In this document: piece after piece, positions 20,235-31,958 of the stretch
How the letters are laid out: each line of letters starts with the position of its first letter
How positions within the stretch are numbered: the first letter of the stretch is position 1
Source of the DNA: Bursaphelenchus xylophilus
Lineage: Eukaryota > Nematoda > Chromadorea > Rhabditida > Aphelenchoididae
Assembly (NCBI GenBank): GCA_904066235.2
Contig: CAJFCV020000001.1
Coordinates: 1,860,001 to 1,924,000, forward strand
DNA length: 64,000 bases
Direction: 5' to 3'
Position numbers and translations under genes: made by a program
Notes under the pieces: model-generated
The model's database searches: none
Seen by the model: only the letters and a program-made list of their open reading frames with translations
Told to the model about the DNA's origin: nothing

Positions 20235-23200
20235 ATGTGTTTATCCGCCGTTGGTCGCGGATTTCTCCGGGTTTTTGGCGGCTTGACCAATCTGTTGTCT
20301 AAAATAAGGTCCAAATCCAAATTATATGGCATTCACATCCCGCTGGTGCTGTTCTCCACTCTTCTACTGGCAATTTATGTTGTGAGTCGTATTTCCCAAC
20401 AATTTTTGTTTGTAGTTTTTCATTTTCTGACCTTATTTTAGCCATTTGTCGCTATCCCTTTCACCTTCACCTATAACCTCTGGTACAAGCTGGTTTTTGG
20501 GTCCGTTCTACATGTCATTGCAATCCTTGTGATTTCCTCGCTTTTTTACACCATATTGGAGCCATATCCCGAGCATCCGCAGCACCTCAAAGTTGAGGAT
20601 GACTTTTTTTACTGGGAAAAAGACGAAAAATCGCTTTATGTCGTCGAAAAATGCGACGAAATTGGCGCAAATCTTCGGCATATGTGAGTAAAATATTTAT
20701 ACAATTTTTTTACATTGTTTTACATTCATTTGAAATCGATTTTTTTAAAACTTTTTTTTTGAATTTACAAGGGAAGTACCCCAAGTGCGACGCTCAGATT
20801 TTCTTTAAATTTTGCACACATGTCGGTCATGAACTGCGTATCAATTCCTGAAAGTTTTAGCTCGCGCTTTGCAAGCGTCGCCGAGATATTGAACGACATT
20901 TGCCGCGGAGAGGGTACGCCTAACGTGGAGAGCGGTCAGAGAGAAAAACGTTTTTTGGCCATAACTTTGGCAGTTTCGCGCGGAGAAAATTGATTTTTTG
21001 TGGAAACATTGCCCTCTAGGGTAGAAATAGGCATGAAACTTTTTGTGCCGAAATTCGGCAAAAAGTCCTAAATTTTCGCCAACTTTCGATCTAAAAATCT
21101 CGGTTGTTTCTGCAAAGCGCGAGCTAGAATTCTCGCATATATTTTAGAAAAAAGTATTCTAAATTTGCGCCAAGTTTCATCAAAATCTGAGCGTCGCACT
21201 TGGAGTATTTCCCTTGTTAATCGAGTTTGCCTACATTTTTTCCAAAATTTTAATTTTATTGTGTTTTTAAACCTGCCTAAGGGGAGATTAGTGAAAATAT
21301 GTTTTAGAACCGCAGTTTGTGGAACCTGTGGGATCATCAAGACCGAACGAGCCCATCATTGCTCGCTATGCAACGTCTGCACCCCAAGACTTGATCATCA
21401 TTGTGTTGTACTTGGTAGGTCTACACACTGCAAATTTTTGCTTGCTATATCTTTATGACATCTTTTCCGATATTCTGGGAAAATTTCAAGCTATTTGGTT
21501 ATCAAATTTCCCTTTTTTTTACCAAAAATAAGATCAAGTCATCATGGTGAATATAAAAAGTCGATGTTTATAACTATTTCTAGTGTCGAGAGGATTTGAA
21601 ATGATAGGATATATAATTTCAGACCGTTGTATCCATTATGGAAATCAGAAATCGTTTATTTTGTTCTTCTTTTACATGTTATTCTTCATCTTTACCTATG
21701 CCATAGCCAATGCCGGATTGATGCTTTACTTCCGAAATATCGCCATCGAAGGCCATCCAGGTCACGAATACAACCTAATGTTACTACTGGGTGCTTGGAT
21801 TTCGCTTACTTCGCCGATTTATAACAGTTATTTGATGATTTACTTTGGTCTGGCCCATATTTTAATGGGATGTGTAAGTTGAACTCGGAGTTGGACGATT
21901 GGGAAACCGAAAATTATTATTTTTCTTCGATGCAAGTGTGAAATTAGGATAATCGAAGGCGCTGATTTCGAAAATGACATTTATTACATATTTTTTTGAT
22001 CTTTACTTTTTTCCTTAAGTAATACTGTAAAGTACCGATTTTTTGAATTTTTTTTCATGAATCCCTCGATTTAGGGGTTTTACGACGGTGCTGCTTTTAA
22101 ATCAGAAAGAATTAATAATATTTTCGAAGTCAGCACCATCGAAAACCCCTAAATCGAGTATTTATAAAAAAAAATCAAAAAATTACTACTTTACAGTACT
22201 AGTTAAGGAAAAATGTAAAGATCAAAAAAAAAAATAATAATAATAATACAGTGACGGACCTGATCCAGTGGCAAAAAACGTACCATTTTGCATCCGGGAA
22301 GTATCAAAAATGTGGCAAAATGCTTCCCTCTCCAAGTGAAAAAAAACTTCGATTTCAAAAGCCCGCTCTTTTTGTGAAGGAGCCCTGGAGAGGGAATCAT
22401 TTTGCCACATTTTTGATACTTCCCGGATGCAAAATGGTACGTTTTTTGCCACTGGGTCAGGTCCGTTACTGTATTATTATTATTTTGATCTTTACTTTTT
22501 TCCTTAACTAGTACTGTAAAGTAGTAATTTTTTGATTTTTTTCGTAAATACTCGATTTAGGGGTTTTCGATGGTGCTGATTTCGAAAATCTTATTCATTA
22601 TTTTTCTGATTTGAAAGCAGCACCTCCGTAAAACCCCCTAAATCGAGGGATTCATGAAAAAAAAATTCAAAAAATTACTACTTTACAGTACTAGTTAAGG
22701 AAAAAAATAAAGATCAAAAAAAAAAAAATGAATGTCATTTTCGAAATCAGCGCCTTCGATTATCCTAATTTCACACTTGCATCGAAGAAAAATAATACTT
22801 TTCGGTTTCCCCAATCCTCCAAGTTCCGTTGAACTTGGCTGTTTTTACCGGTCGTATAAACAAATATGAGAAAAAAAACATTATTTTTATTATTTTACTT
22901 TCAGGTAGCCCTAATTTTCACTGTCATTTTCCCCCTTTACATCTACTATGCGGTCTACAGTAACTGCACCATAGCCGCATGTAACACGGCTGTGGCATTT
23001 AAGTCGACCTTCCCGTATGCGGGAATGAATCCGACAAATCAGAGCTGTTTTAAGAAGACCAGCATCAAAGAGAATTTCGAAGTGATTTTCGGCGAATTCG
23101 GATGGAAATGGCTGGTGCCGTGGAAAACGAATCAAGGAGAAGGTTGGGTTCATGAATGCAGTTGCGAAAAGTCTATTGCATTGGATGAGAAGGTCATCAA

Positions 23201-23409
23201 AGTCAAAACTGGAGAGTTTACGGACGAGGAAGTAAGTTTGAGCAGAAAAATTGATCAATTTTATATTGTACTAGGTCATCAGATAAAAACTTTCGAAAAA
23301 TCTTGTTTTTAAAGTTAAAAATCAACTGTTTAGTATTTTAAAATTAGTAATAACCTCTATTCTTCAGACTACATCTACTGAATCATCCATCAATTCATTT
23401 TCCGCCTAG
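20235..23409 (+). CDS. DHHC-type protein S-acyltransferase, 371 aa
   Basis: Exons 20235-20381, 20442-20683, 21308-21414, 21623-21873, 22905-23231, 23368-23409; all phases agree. The product would palmitoylate cysteines of membrane-associated proteins from an endomembrane. Two hydrophobic segments (about residues 36-58 and 65-85) are followed by an acidic loop and the cysteine-rich domain CGTCGIIKTERAHHCSLCNV then CTPRLDHHC. Two further membrane segments come next (FILFFFYMLFFIFTYAIANA; then one at about residue 250). After DHHC the usual Pro-Trp is replaced by VV, continuing LDRCIHYGNQKSF. Four TM segments with the DHHC loop between TM2 and TM3 is the standard topology. Second gene of the Ctf8 operon. 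Its polyA signal (23479) nearly meets that of the convergent CPEB gene. Confidence 0.9.
20770..21217. repeat. Foldback element in DHHC intron 2
   Basis: Ends AAGTGCGACGCTCAGATTTT (20784-20804) and AAAATCTGAGCGTCGCACTT (21181-21200) are perfect inverses, with further pairing (AGCTCGCGCTTTGCA...GCAAAGCGCGAGCT) inside. It is the best-preserved member of the AGCTCGCG/GCAGAAAC foldback family. Confidence 0.85.
21876..22835. repeat. ~960-bp palindrome in DHHC intron 4
   Basis: Arms of about 370 bp (21876-22245 and 22480-22835) are inverted copies, e.g. GGATAATCGAAGGCGCTGAT at 21950 versus ATCAGCGCCTTCGATTATCC at 22748. Each arm itself contains a smaller hairpin around CTCGATTTAGGGGTTTT. The left arm begins at the 5' splice site of the intron. 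A MITE (22247-22478) sits at the centre. Confidence 0.9.
22247..22478. mobile_element. MITE family B nested in the palindrome centre
   Basis: TIR starting ACAGTGACGGACCTGATCCA, continuing with the TTTTGCATCCGGGAAGTATC block; flanked by TA. The two halves are inverse for about 100 bp. Other copies are at 37706-37963 and 38573-38825. Confidence 0.85.
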
Positions 23410-23739
23410 CAATTACATGTTATATTACACTTGGTCTAGTATACGAATATATTGCTCAGAAATGGTTGTTTTTCCAAAAATAAAGTGAATTTATAACTTG
23501 TAGACAACATAAACTTATTTATCCTTTATTATACATAACAAATCAACAAGAATTAACAATAAAATCAACAAAAAATAACAAAAACAACATCAAAACAGGC
23601 TAAAATACAAAAAAATGTGAAAAGGCGATTAAAAACGTTACGATATCTACCGTACTCGACAAGTTAGACTACTACTACTATTTACAATCGATACAAACGC
23701 TAAAAACAACAAAAAATTCAAGAAAATTTTAGGGCAACC

Positions 23740-26232
23740 TCAAAAAAATTTAGTCTTTTGAATCCTCCCGGTCTCAAATAGATTCGCCTTTGTTGGAACT
23801 TGCTCCTTGGCCACAGTAGACTTTTCTCTGTCCTCTTTCATGACTTCTGTGAGCTCCTCAATCTTCCTTTGTTCATGAAAAGCCTTGACTTCCTCGAAAT
23901 TCTTGGTTATGTACGGAACATCGCGGTATTGGCCCAAAACAGGTCGATGGAAACTTTCCTTGTTGTGAACCAATGGCCAGCATCCATCACAATAATAGCG
24001 AAGACATGCGTCTGATGGGCAAAACTTGGTAACAACTTGGGCTCCGCAATTTTCGCAGGCAAATCCCTTGTAGATAAAGGATTTGAATTCGATCTTAAAA
24101 AGAGGAAAATAACTACGGTGTATTTTACAAGCCTTGCTAATATATTTCGATCCCTTTTTTGAAGAAAAACAGCAGATGCTTCCAAAAACCATATTATCCA
24201 TGACAAATTCATGTATTTTCTGCTATTCTAATCGTCATTGGGCCTTCATTTGCTTCTATTCAGTCAAAAATTTCCTCAAAATTAATTTCAAAACAAAAAA
24301 ACAAAAAATTTCTCACAGCCGGGATCGAACCTGCGACTCTCGCCAACCCGGCTCACTACCAGTTGCGCCATGTCAACACACTTCACCAACCAGCCTAAAA
24401 ACCAAAAACAAAGCTCAAAAACATACTCTATATCGATCGTTGAACCATGAGAACCGTTGAACATGCATCTGGCAGGCCCTTCGATATGACTCTTCAGTTC
24501 GAAAGACGGCTCGAGCTGCTCCTCGTGGATATAATTGCGGATCGCAATCAATCCGAACATGAAGAAGATCCCAGAACTTCAGTTTGAATTTCAGAAAGTT
24601 GAAGAGGAAGGATGAAGTGCAGATTCTTGGGAGACATCCAATGAAAATCGTGTGCCGAGTGAAAATTGGCCAATTTTCGTCATACGTATAGGCGGTATCT
24701 TCATTTGCCCAGGGAAATACGGTGATCTGAAAATTGAAGGCGTTATATTTGGAGTAATCTGAGACCGAAATTCGTCAATTTTAGGTAATTTTTGTCTAGT
24801 GTAATATAGGAAACATAATTTTTTTCATGATATAGAGCTTCCACAGTCATAACCAAGTCCAAACATTGCAATTTAGCTATAATCGTCTTAAATTCTTACG
24901 CAATATTACAATTGCTCACAATTTTTTGTCTAGTACAATATCCGAGAAGTCAAAATTTGCGGCAAACAAAATAAAAATTCATTCGGCAGGAAGAACGAAC
25001 CTCGAAGATCATAATTTACTCTAAATTTTGAATCAAAACTTTTCTATTCTTACCGTAAGATCATCATCCACCTTGTACTTGAAGTTGAACTCGTCAGGAA
25101 CACAATTTTCGAGCAACGTCTCGACAATATCAGGATGTTTGAAAGTCAAGAAGCAATAGTCTGAAGTTACAAGTGTTTAGAATCGATGACTGACTGATAT
25201 TTACCTTCATTTCCTTTCTGGCGGACGACTTTACCTACCACTTCATAAGAATGAAAGATCTCTAGAATTTTCTGATCCGGAACATCAAAAATGTTGCCGA
25301 GAACAACCTTTCTAGAGTACTTTTCTTCTCCATGCTTTCGTTTTTGAGCTGAAATGATTTTCGCTGAGTTTTGACAAAAATATATTATTTTAGGTGAACT
25401 AAAGTAAGATTAGTCTAAAAATCAATATTGCAACGAAGACAGATAAAAATAAGGAGTTGGGTCACTTTCATTACCTCATTGTCTTCCTTCCCAGCCTAAA
25501 ATTAAAACAAAAAATTCAAAATCTTACGATTGACTGACCGAAGAAGGTGTTTGACAGCCGGATTTGATGCTTCGACCAATGGCAACGGTCTCCCAAAACG
25601 AGTAAGTCCAAAAACCTCCGTTTCCTTCGGATTCAGGACCACAGAGCCTTTGTCTACAAGTTTACGATCAAATACGTATGAACCATCTTCGTTCCTTCGG
25701 AAAGGAAAGACCTTCTTCTGCTCCACTGTTTCCGGAGCTTGATTCTCAGCTTGGTAAAGCTTCGGCTGAATTGGAAAAGGTTGATCAAGCTTATGAATAA
25801 ATCCTGAGGAGCCAGGAATTTCGTTCTTCTGCTCTGAAAAAGGATTCTTTGAGTTAGCGGAAAAATTTATATTGCACTAGGCAAAACGACAAATTTTTTC
25901 GGATTAGAGGTAAAATCAAGCAATTCAACGATAAACCGGTTACTCAACACCTTGCAAAATGCCTTTTTCAGCTTGCGCAACTATCTACAAGTCTAAAATC
26001 CAACAAAAATATAAAATTTCTTACCTATTCTTTTGGCCGGGACAATAGGAAAATAACATCGATTTTCATGCCTATTACCGCCAAACGTCGAACGCAATGG
26101 GCGTAGTATAGGTTCTCCAGGTTTGTATTCATGGTTCTGTGGAGCTTTTTGTAGCCAGGCTTGTTTTTGCAAAGGCCTATAAGGTTGCAAAATCGGTTGG
26201 CGAAATCCAGGAAAATTCAAGTTGGGATTCAT
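23740..26232 (-). CDS. CPEB-family RNA-binding protein, 472 aa
   Basis: Exons in transcript order: 26232-26025, 25833-25528, 25348-25205, 25160-25054, 24726-24427, 24093-23740; all phases fit. CPEB proteins bind 3' UTRs and control polyadenylation and translation, in nematodes mainly in germ cells (fog-1, cpb-1/2/3). The first ~170 residues are Pro/Gln-rich. RRM1 starts at YSRKVVLGNIF (about 185) and has weak RNP motifs. RRM2 has RNP2-like TIFIGCLP and the CPEB-typical LYPRGAARAVF. A ZZ-type zinc domain follows: CENC, FCPSDACLRYYCDGCW, then His residues in HNKESFH. A Lys/Glu-rich tail ends the protein. Further 5' exons are possible. The final intron (24094-24426) carries a tRNA-like repeat. 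Confidence 0.85.
24315..24380 (-). repeat. tRNA-derived repeat copy 1 (CPEB intron)
   Basis: The minus strand reads ATGGCGCAACTGG (A-box-like) then GGTTCGATCCC (B box). It has no proper cloverleaf or anticodon stem, so it is a SINE-like tRNA relic rather than a tRNA gene. Confidence 0.7.
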
Positions 26233-28312
26233 TGAAATAAAACGATCTGTGCAGAGTGTGACCGTTTAGGTCTATTTACATTTACAAAGTTGGCAGATCA
26301 AATTTTTTATTTTCCGGCTACTACAATATCCCATTTGCGTCTCACCACGAAATTTCAATTTTGGCGTTCTGATTTGCTTATATTTTGCACGCATTTTGCG
26401 GAAAAAATGTTGCTGAAATCTCGTCTTGTCGACGAAAGATGTTGTTTCATTGCTTTTACATCTATTTTCGGCCGTGTTTTGTTCAATTTGCCTGATTATA
26501 TTGAACAAGACATGTGGAACATGTGAAGTTAATTTTTGTTGTCCACAACACTTGTTGCTGGTCGCATATTGTATTTCTTGACTTTCTAATGGGTTTTGAG
26601 AGGGCATGCCACTCGAATGGAATGTGTTTACCTCGAGAAATTATCAAATTGTATTTTCATCCTTCTTTGTTATCTTTCGTTGGTTTAGAGAGCAAGCATC
26701 AAGAATTTTTATGATTCCTAAAAATTCTTAATGTAATTTCCTGAAGTTAGATACTCTTTGAGAAAAATGTGAGCTGTAATGAGCTAGATTAGACATGATT
26801 TTACGGTGATTTCTTTCTTCGGGTGGTGAAGTATAATATCTTTGTGAAATTATTGGTGAAAGTTATTTTGTGTGCTCTTCCAAACATGAGAGTACGTATA
26901 ATTAGATAGTTCTTGTAGCTGCACTTACAATTTGTACGAAGGTCAAGTATTTTTAAAAAATTTTTATATTGTACTTGGTGATAGATAACATCAGCTAAAA
27001 AATTAAGAGGATCTCTCAGTTTTACCGCAGTTTTCCTATATTGAGCCTTTATTTTGTTGTTAAGATAGTTGGTTAGTGTGGAAAATGCGGAGGTTTTGAA
27101 TTTTCAGATAGTTTTTTTTTATATTGCACTTGCCATAGATAAGTTAATGAAAAATCACTGGAAAAAGATGAAGTGATAAATATTTTTCTAGTCTTTTTGT
27201 TTAAACAAGACCACTGGGGGCTGTAATAATTTTGAACGGGGCATTCTACAGTAAATTTGCAAAAATTTCATATTGTTTTTGGTGGTCATCATGGATAATA
27301 TAATTTTTGTTCAAAAATGGGTCGAAATGCATAGCAATTTGAAGATTAAGGCCTTTTCTGCTATTCAATATTATTTATTTCCCTAAATATGGCAAGAATT
27401 CTTGTTATTCTAAACTTTAATTCCCTTGAGACCCCAATCTCTGTAACAAGGTCACCAGAACGCTGCACGAAAAAATGCTGACGGTTCTTGTTGTTTATTG
27501 CGAAACAGAAGGAGAGCGCATTACCCTCCTCCTTTCTCGCTTCTCTCTCTCTCCCTCTAAACTGACGTGTAAAAAGACGAAACTCTTTTTGCGGGGCCGC
27601 ACAGTGCACTGGCAAGTCGTCTTATAGATTTGTTTTTTGGGCCTCCAAGAACGTTCCCTTCGGCCACATGGGTCTTATTTATCCGAGTTTGAGGAGGTGG
27701 TGGTCACAATTAGGGGATAAACGAAAAATTTGAGATCAATTATATTATACTAGGCGATTGTGAAAGAAATCGCTTGAGAATGGGCTGATTTTGATGTGGT
27801 TTGGAGGGAAATGAGTTCTCAAAGAGAGCACGAGGTATTTGCCTCCTTGTCTCGTACGTTTCATGCATTATTTAGTGGTTTGGCGTTGGAAATTTATTGA
27901 ATTTTCCAGACGTCTAGTGTAATATTAAAAATGTGTTCCAAGCTGAATTCTTTGGTTGAGATGTACTTTTAGATTATTCGTATTTGTCTTATGATTAGAG
28001 GTTGAGAGCTCAGCGGGATTTGACTCTTTTAACGGTAAAAAGTTATGTTATCCATGACATCAAAGTCAGATTTTACGATTAGAACCCCTTTTTTCATATC
28101 TGATGTTTCGATTATTGTATTGCTAAACTAATCATAAGTTATCTGATAGTTTCCTTCTATTTTGTGTTCAGATTCTGTTCAAGGCGGACAAAATTCCACT
28201 TGTTTCTTGGTAACGGGCATAAACTCAATTCCCAGTGACCAGCCTGCTCCGAAGCACCTGGCCAGATGAATAATGTGTGCTTTCTGACCATTCAACGATT
28301 TTCAAACTTTAC
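26233..28312. other. Intergenic region without a recognisable gene
   Basis: AT-rich. It contains several copies of the TATATT-YACTTGG motif (about 26831, 26966, 27120, 27269, 27742, 27912), a CT-rich run at 27520-27560 and one GCACAGTGC at 27599. No coding signal was recognised. Confidence 0.5.
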
Positions 28313-28892
28313 TTTCGTAACGCGTTTTCGATTTATCACCGAATTTCGATGCAAATTCTAGTTTGGCCCACACCTGAATATTGAGTAGAAGATTAGCCTA
28401 TATTGATCACATTGTTGACCAAAAAAGTGATTTGGCGCATTATTGTGGAGTTTGCGGCTTCATGAAAACTCGACAGAGTGAAACTCGACAAAAGGAAATT
28501 GGGCAGAGTGTGGAAATTGGGCAGGGGGAAACTGGCCAGAGGGAAACTCGACACATTTTTTTTCACTGCAATCGTACGAATTATTTTATAAGAAAAAGTT
28601 CGATGGTTACATTTCGTACGATTGCAGTGAAAAAATGTGTCGGGTTCCCCTCTGTCCAGTTTCCCTCTGCCCAATTTCCAGACTCTGTCTAATTTCCATC
28701 TGTCGAGTTTAACTCTGTTCAATTTCACTCTGTCGAGTTTCCATGAAGCCGAAAACTCCCCAATAACGCGCCACTTCACTTTTTTTGGTCAACAATGTAA
28801 TCAATATGGGCTAATCTTCTACTCAATATTCAGCTGTGGGCCAACCTAGAATTTGCATCGAAATTCGGCGACGAATCGAAAAGCGTTACGAG
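28313..28892. repeat. ~580-bp palindrome upstream of the TMBIM6 gene
   Basis: Left TAGAAGATTAGCCTATATTG and right CAATATGGGCTAATCTTCTA are inverse, as are the outer GATGCAAATTCTAG and CTAGAATTTGCATC. Each arm contains several imperfect short repeats of GAAACTCGACAGAGTG / GGAAATTGGGCAGAG. The centre is CGTACGAATTATTTTATAAG. Confidence 0.88.
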
Positions 28893-29346
28893 AGTTTCCA
28901 TGAAACCGAATTTGCTGCTTGCACGTGGTCTTTTTAGCATTTTTTCGGCTTCTCTTATCTTCGGTTTTTGACTTTTCAACTCGAAAGTTGGAGAAGAGAA
29001 AAATGGGGGAATGTTTGTTTGTACCACGTTTCTCTTGCCGATTTATTTGTTTTGATGGACTTGCAGGCTAGCATAAGGTGCATTTTCTTTTGTTTAGCAA
29101 AAAAAAGTCTTTGTTGGAAGTTCGAGTTCTCAATCCCTAAAGTCCAAACGCTCCCAATAAAAACGATATCATTCAAAAAAGTCTACTGAGAACTATCAGT
29201 AGTCAGAGAACACAAATTCGCCTTTCCCCTTGTTTATACGTGATCTCTCCGATTTCTCTCCAGAACTTTCGCGAAAACGTTATAAAACGAGATAAAATCG
29301 GTTGAGTTTTTCAGTTGTAAGGAAATAAAACAAGAATCAACAGAAA

Positions 29347-30827
29347 ATGACTTCGTTCTACAATCGGGCCTCGAACCCCAGAGAATCCGACATTCTCGGC
29401 AACATTGGCCGTGTCTTCACCTCCTTGGAACACAAATTGTAAGTTTTTTCGAGTTTTATTGTGAAATTTTAGGTTGAATGACGTTGATTAGTGTTGAAAT
29501 AGATGTTCAAGGGAATGGGTAAAGATGTAGAGAGGGTTTGGATTATCGGGAAGTTATATTATACTAGGCACATAGCGATGGGAATTTCGATTTTTTTGAA
29601 GGGAGATGGAGTCAAATTGATTTGTTTTTGATGTAGAATGAAAGATTATTCCCTTTATCTGCTGTGTTAGCAATTTTAAGAGATTTTTAGTTGATTTAGA
29701 CAATTTTCTTTCACATTTTTACCCACTCATCATGTACAATGTTTTTTTCAGGGAGAAGGATGTCCGTGAGCATCTTCGCAATGTCTACGCCACTCTCACC
29801 GTGGCCCTCTTCACTGCCGTCCTCGGTGTTGTAGCCAATCACTTCTTGAATCTGTACAGTCTCCACTTCCTGTGTTCCATTGGTATCTTCGGTCTGACCT
29901 TCGCTTTAATAGCGAGTCCAGCGACCAGAGAGACGGAAAAGAGAAGACTGGGATACCTCCTGGCCCTCTCCTTCCTTGTCGGTGTCACTACTGGACCATT
30001 GGTCATGTATGTCGGAGCATCGGATCCATCCGTCGTGTTCAATGCCTACATCATCACCTTGGTTGTGTTTGGGTGTTTCTCATTGGCTGCTCTGCATGCC
30101 GAGTCTACTAAGTTCCTGCATCTTGGAGGTGAGTATTTTACGTATTTTTTGGTGTTTTGAGTTTAGGTACAGAAGAAATTGAAGCTGATATTACCCATTA
30201 GGAATTGGGTGGAAGTTTTTTGAATTTTTGGTGTTGAAAGGAAAGGTTTTCATGAGAAAAGCTTTGTGGACGACGTTGAAGTCCTGTTTTAGATCTAGAC
30301 GTTTTTTTTTGGGAAGTGCGGAAAGGATATAATATGAAAAATTACAAGTCATATTGTGCTTGGGGTATAAGGAAAAAAGTTCCAAATTTTGTTTGTAAAG
30401 GGAAAGATATTGATGAAGTAAGAGTTGGGGAAGCTATTCAGAACATATTGGGGTGTTTTTTATGTGATATTGTGATTGAAATTTTAGGTCTTTCACAAAA
30501 CTTTGCGTTTTTTGACTAAATTTATATAATTTTGACTTTTATTTTACAGGAATCCTCTCGTCGGCCCTCCTCGCCCTCCTGATCACCAGCATCTTTGCCC
30601 GTTTCACCCCCTCCGTCCACCCGGTCTTGATCTGGGGAGGTTTGGCGATCAACTGCGCCTTCATTGTCTATGACACCCAAATGATCGCCGAAAAGCGCCG
30701 CCACGGAGACACCGACTACGTCCTCCACACCATGGAACTGTTCATCGACTTTGTCAACGTGTTCCGCTACCTCCTGATCATCCTCAAGGAACGCTCGGAC
30801 AACCAAAACAGACGCCGCCGCGATTAA
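29347..30827 (+). CDS. Bax inhibitor-1 (TMBIM6-like) ER membrane protein, 248 aa
   Basis: Exons 29347-29438, 29752-30128, 30550-30827; phases agree. TMBIM6/BI-1 proteins sit in the ER membrane, leak Ca2+ in a pH-dependent way and dampen ER-stress death. After a short N-terminus containing the REHLRNVYATL block typical of BI-1, six to seven hydrophobic helices follow. The conserved SPATRETEKRRLGYLLALSF segment (human TMBIM6 has HETEQKRLG) and the C-terminal signature FIVYDTQMIAEKRRHGDTDY followed by VLHTMELFIDFVNVFR are both present, including the Asp residues of the proposed pH sensor. The tail is Arg-rich. A TTTTTCAG about 30 nt upstream of the ATG suggests spliced-leader addition. No operon partner is close. 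Confidence 0.93.
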
Positions 30828-31596
30828 ATTTATCCAGTTTACCCATATTTATTGTAAAATTGGATTTTTTTTTGTTTTTTGGATGTTTCAAGGTGTAAAA
30901 AGTGTAGAATCGGAAATTATCTCTCTTTATTCCCTCTGTGGTCTTACGGAGAAGTGTATCGAATCAGAATTCCAATATTGTTTTTTATAATTTTTTATTT
31001 TTGATGTCAATTGTAATATCCCAGGTGTTGTAATATGATTAATCGACATAAAAATATGTATTGAGAGGTGTGGAATGTATTTTAGTGGTTTTTAGAAGGG
31101 TTTCAATTAATTTCCAGCGATTTTTAAAGGTTTTTATGTTGTTTTAGGTGATTCTTACGGTTTTTTGATGAAGCAATATAATTTTGAAGGGATATTTAAT
31201 GGATGTAGTGGCTGATAGGAAGATTAGAGTGTATTGATTACTATGAAATAAATTTTAAGAGGATCTGACGTTGTTTTAGATATAAAAAATTGAAATTTAG
31301 GGGAAAAATTGTCAGGTTTTCGATGTTGAATAAAATTTCACCCGAATTGATCCCGAAAATCGCTGCCAAATTAATTTATTCATCGGTTAATGGCGTTATC
31401 TAGTTTCTTTTTCTTCCAAAGCCCCAAAAATTTAGGAAAAAGACAAGTGAGCCCCGATTTTTGCGGAATTTTGAGCGCTTTTTTATTGGGCAGATGTTTC
31501 CAATGCGAAAAACTGGCAAATATTAGAATTTGAGAGGGCAAACGATAGTTTTACCGTGGTAACAAATATCGGACATTGCATTTTCCCTGTTTTTTT

Positions 31597-31945
31597 GGAT
31601 TTTTGACATAAAATTATATTACTTTAGGTGATTTAGGTGCTTTAGGTCAAATTTTTTAGTGAATCTGCGATTTTTTTCTCTCGGAAATAGCCATAGAGCT
31701 TATGGTTATTGTCTAGGAGGTATTTTACAACTTTATTGTTAGTTTTTATTTGAGTTTTTGACTAAATTTATATTGGTTTATGTCCTGGGGTGGTTTAGGT
31801 GATTTTGACCCGATTTTTTCACTAATCTTGCTGGTTTTTGGACTTCTAAATTATCACAGAGCCTTGTTTTACCATTGAGAATGCTTTTTACCTCCATTTA
31901 TTCCTTTTTTTCTGATTTGTTACCTAAATTTATATTACTTTAGGT
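31597..31945 (+). repeat. Degenerate ~157-bp repeats with TATATTACTTTAGGT motif
   Basis: AATTTATATTACTTTAGGT-like cores occur at about 31613, 31769 and 31927, so the spacing is 156 and 158 bp. The last one lies just upstream of the acyltransferase ATG and its TTTAG|G may serve as the acceptor. The remainder of 30828-31596 is AT-rich with nothing recognised. Confidence 0.6.
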
Positions 31946-31958
31946 CTCCGTTCCTTAA

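Noticed and set aside
24315..24380. Functional tRNA gene
   Set aside because: A and B boxes only; no closed acceptor or anticodon stems, and related copies are equally defective.
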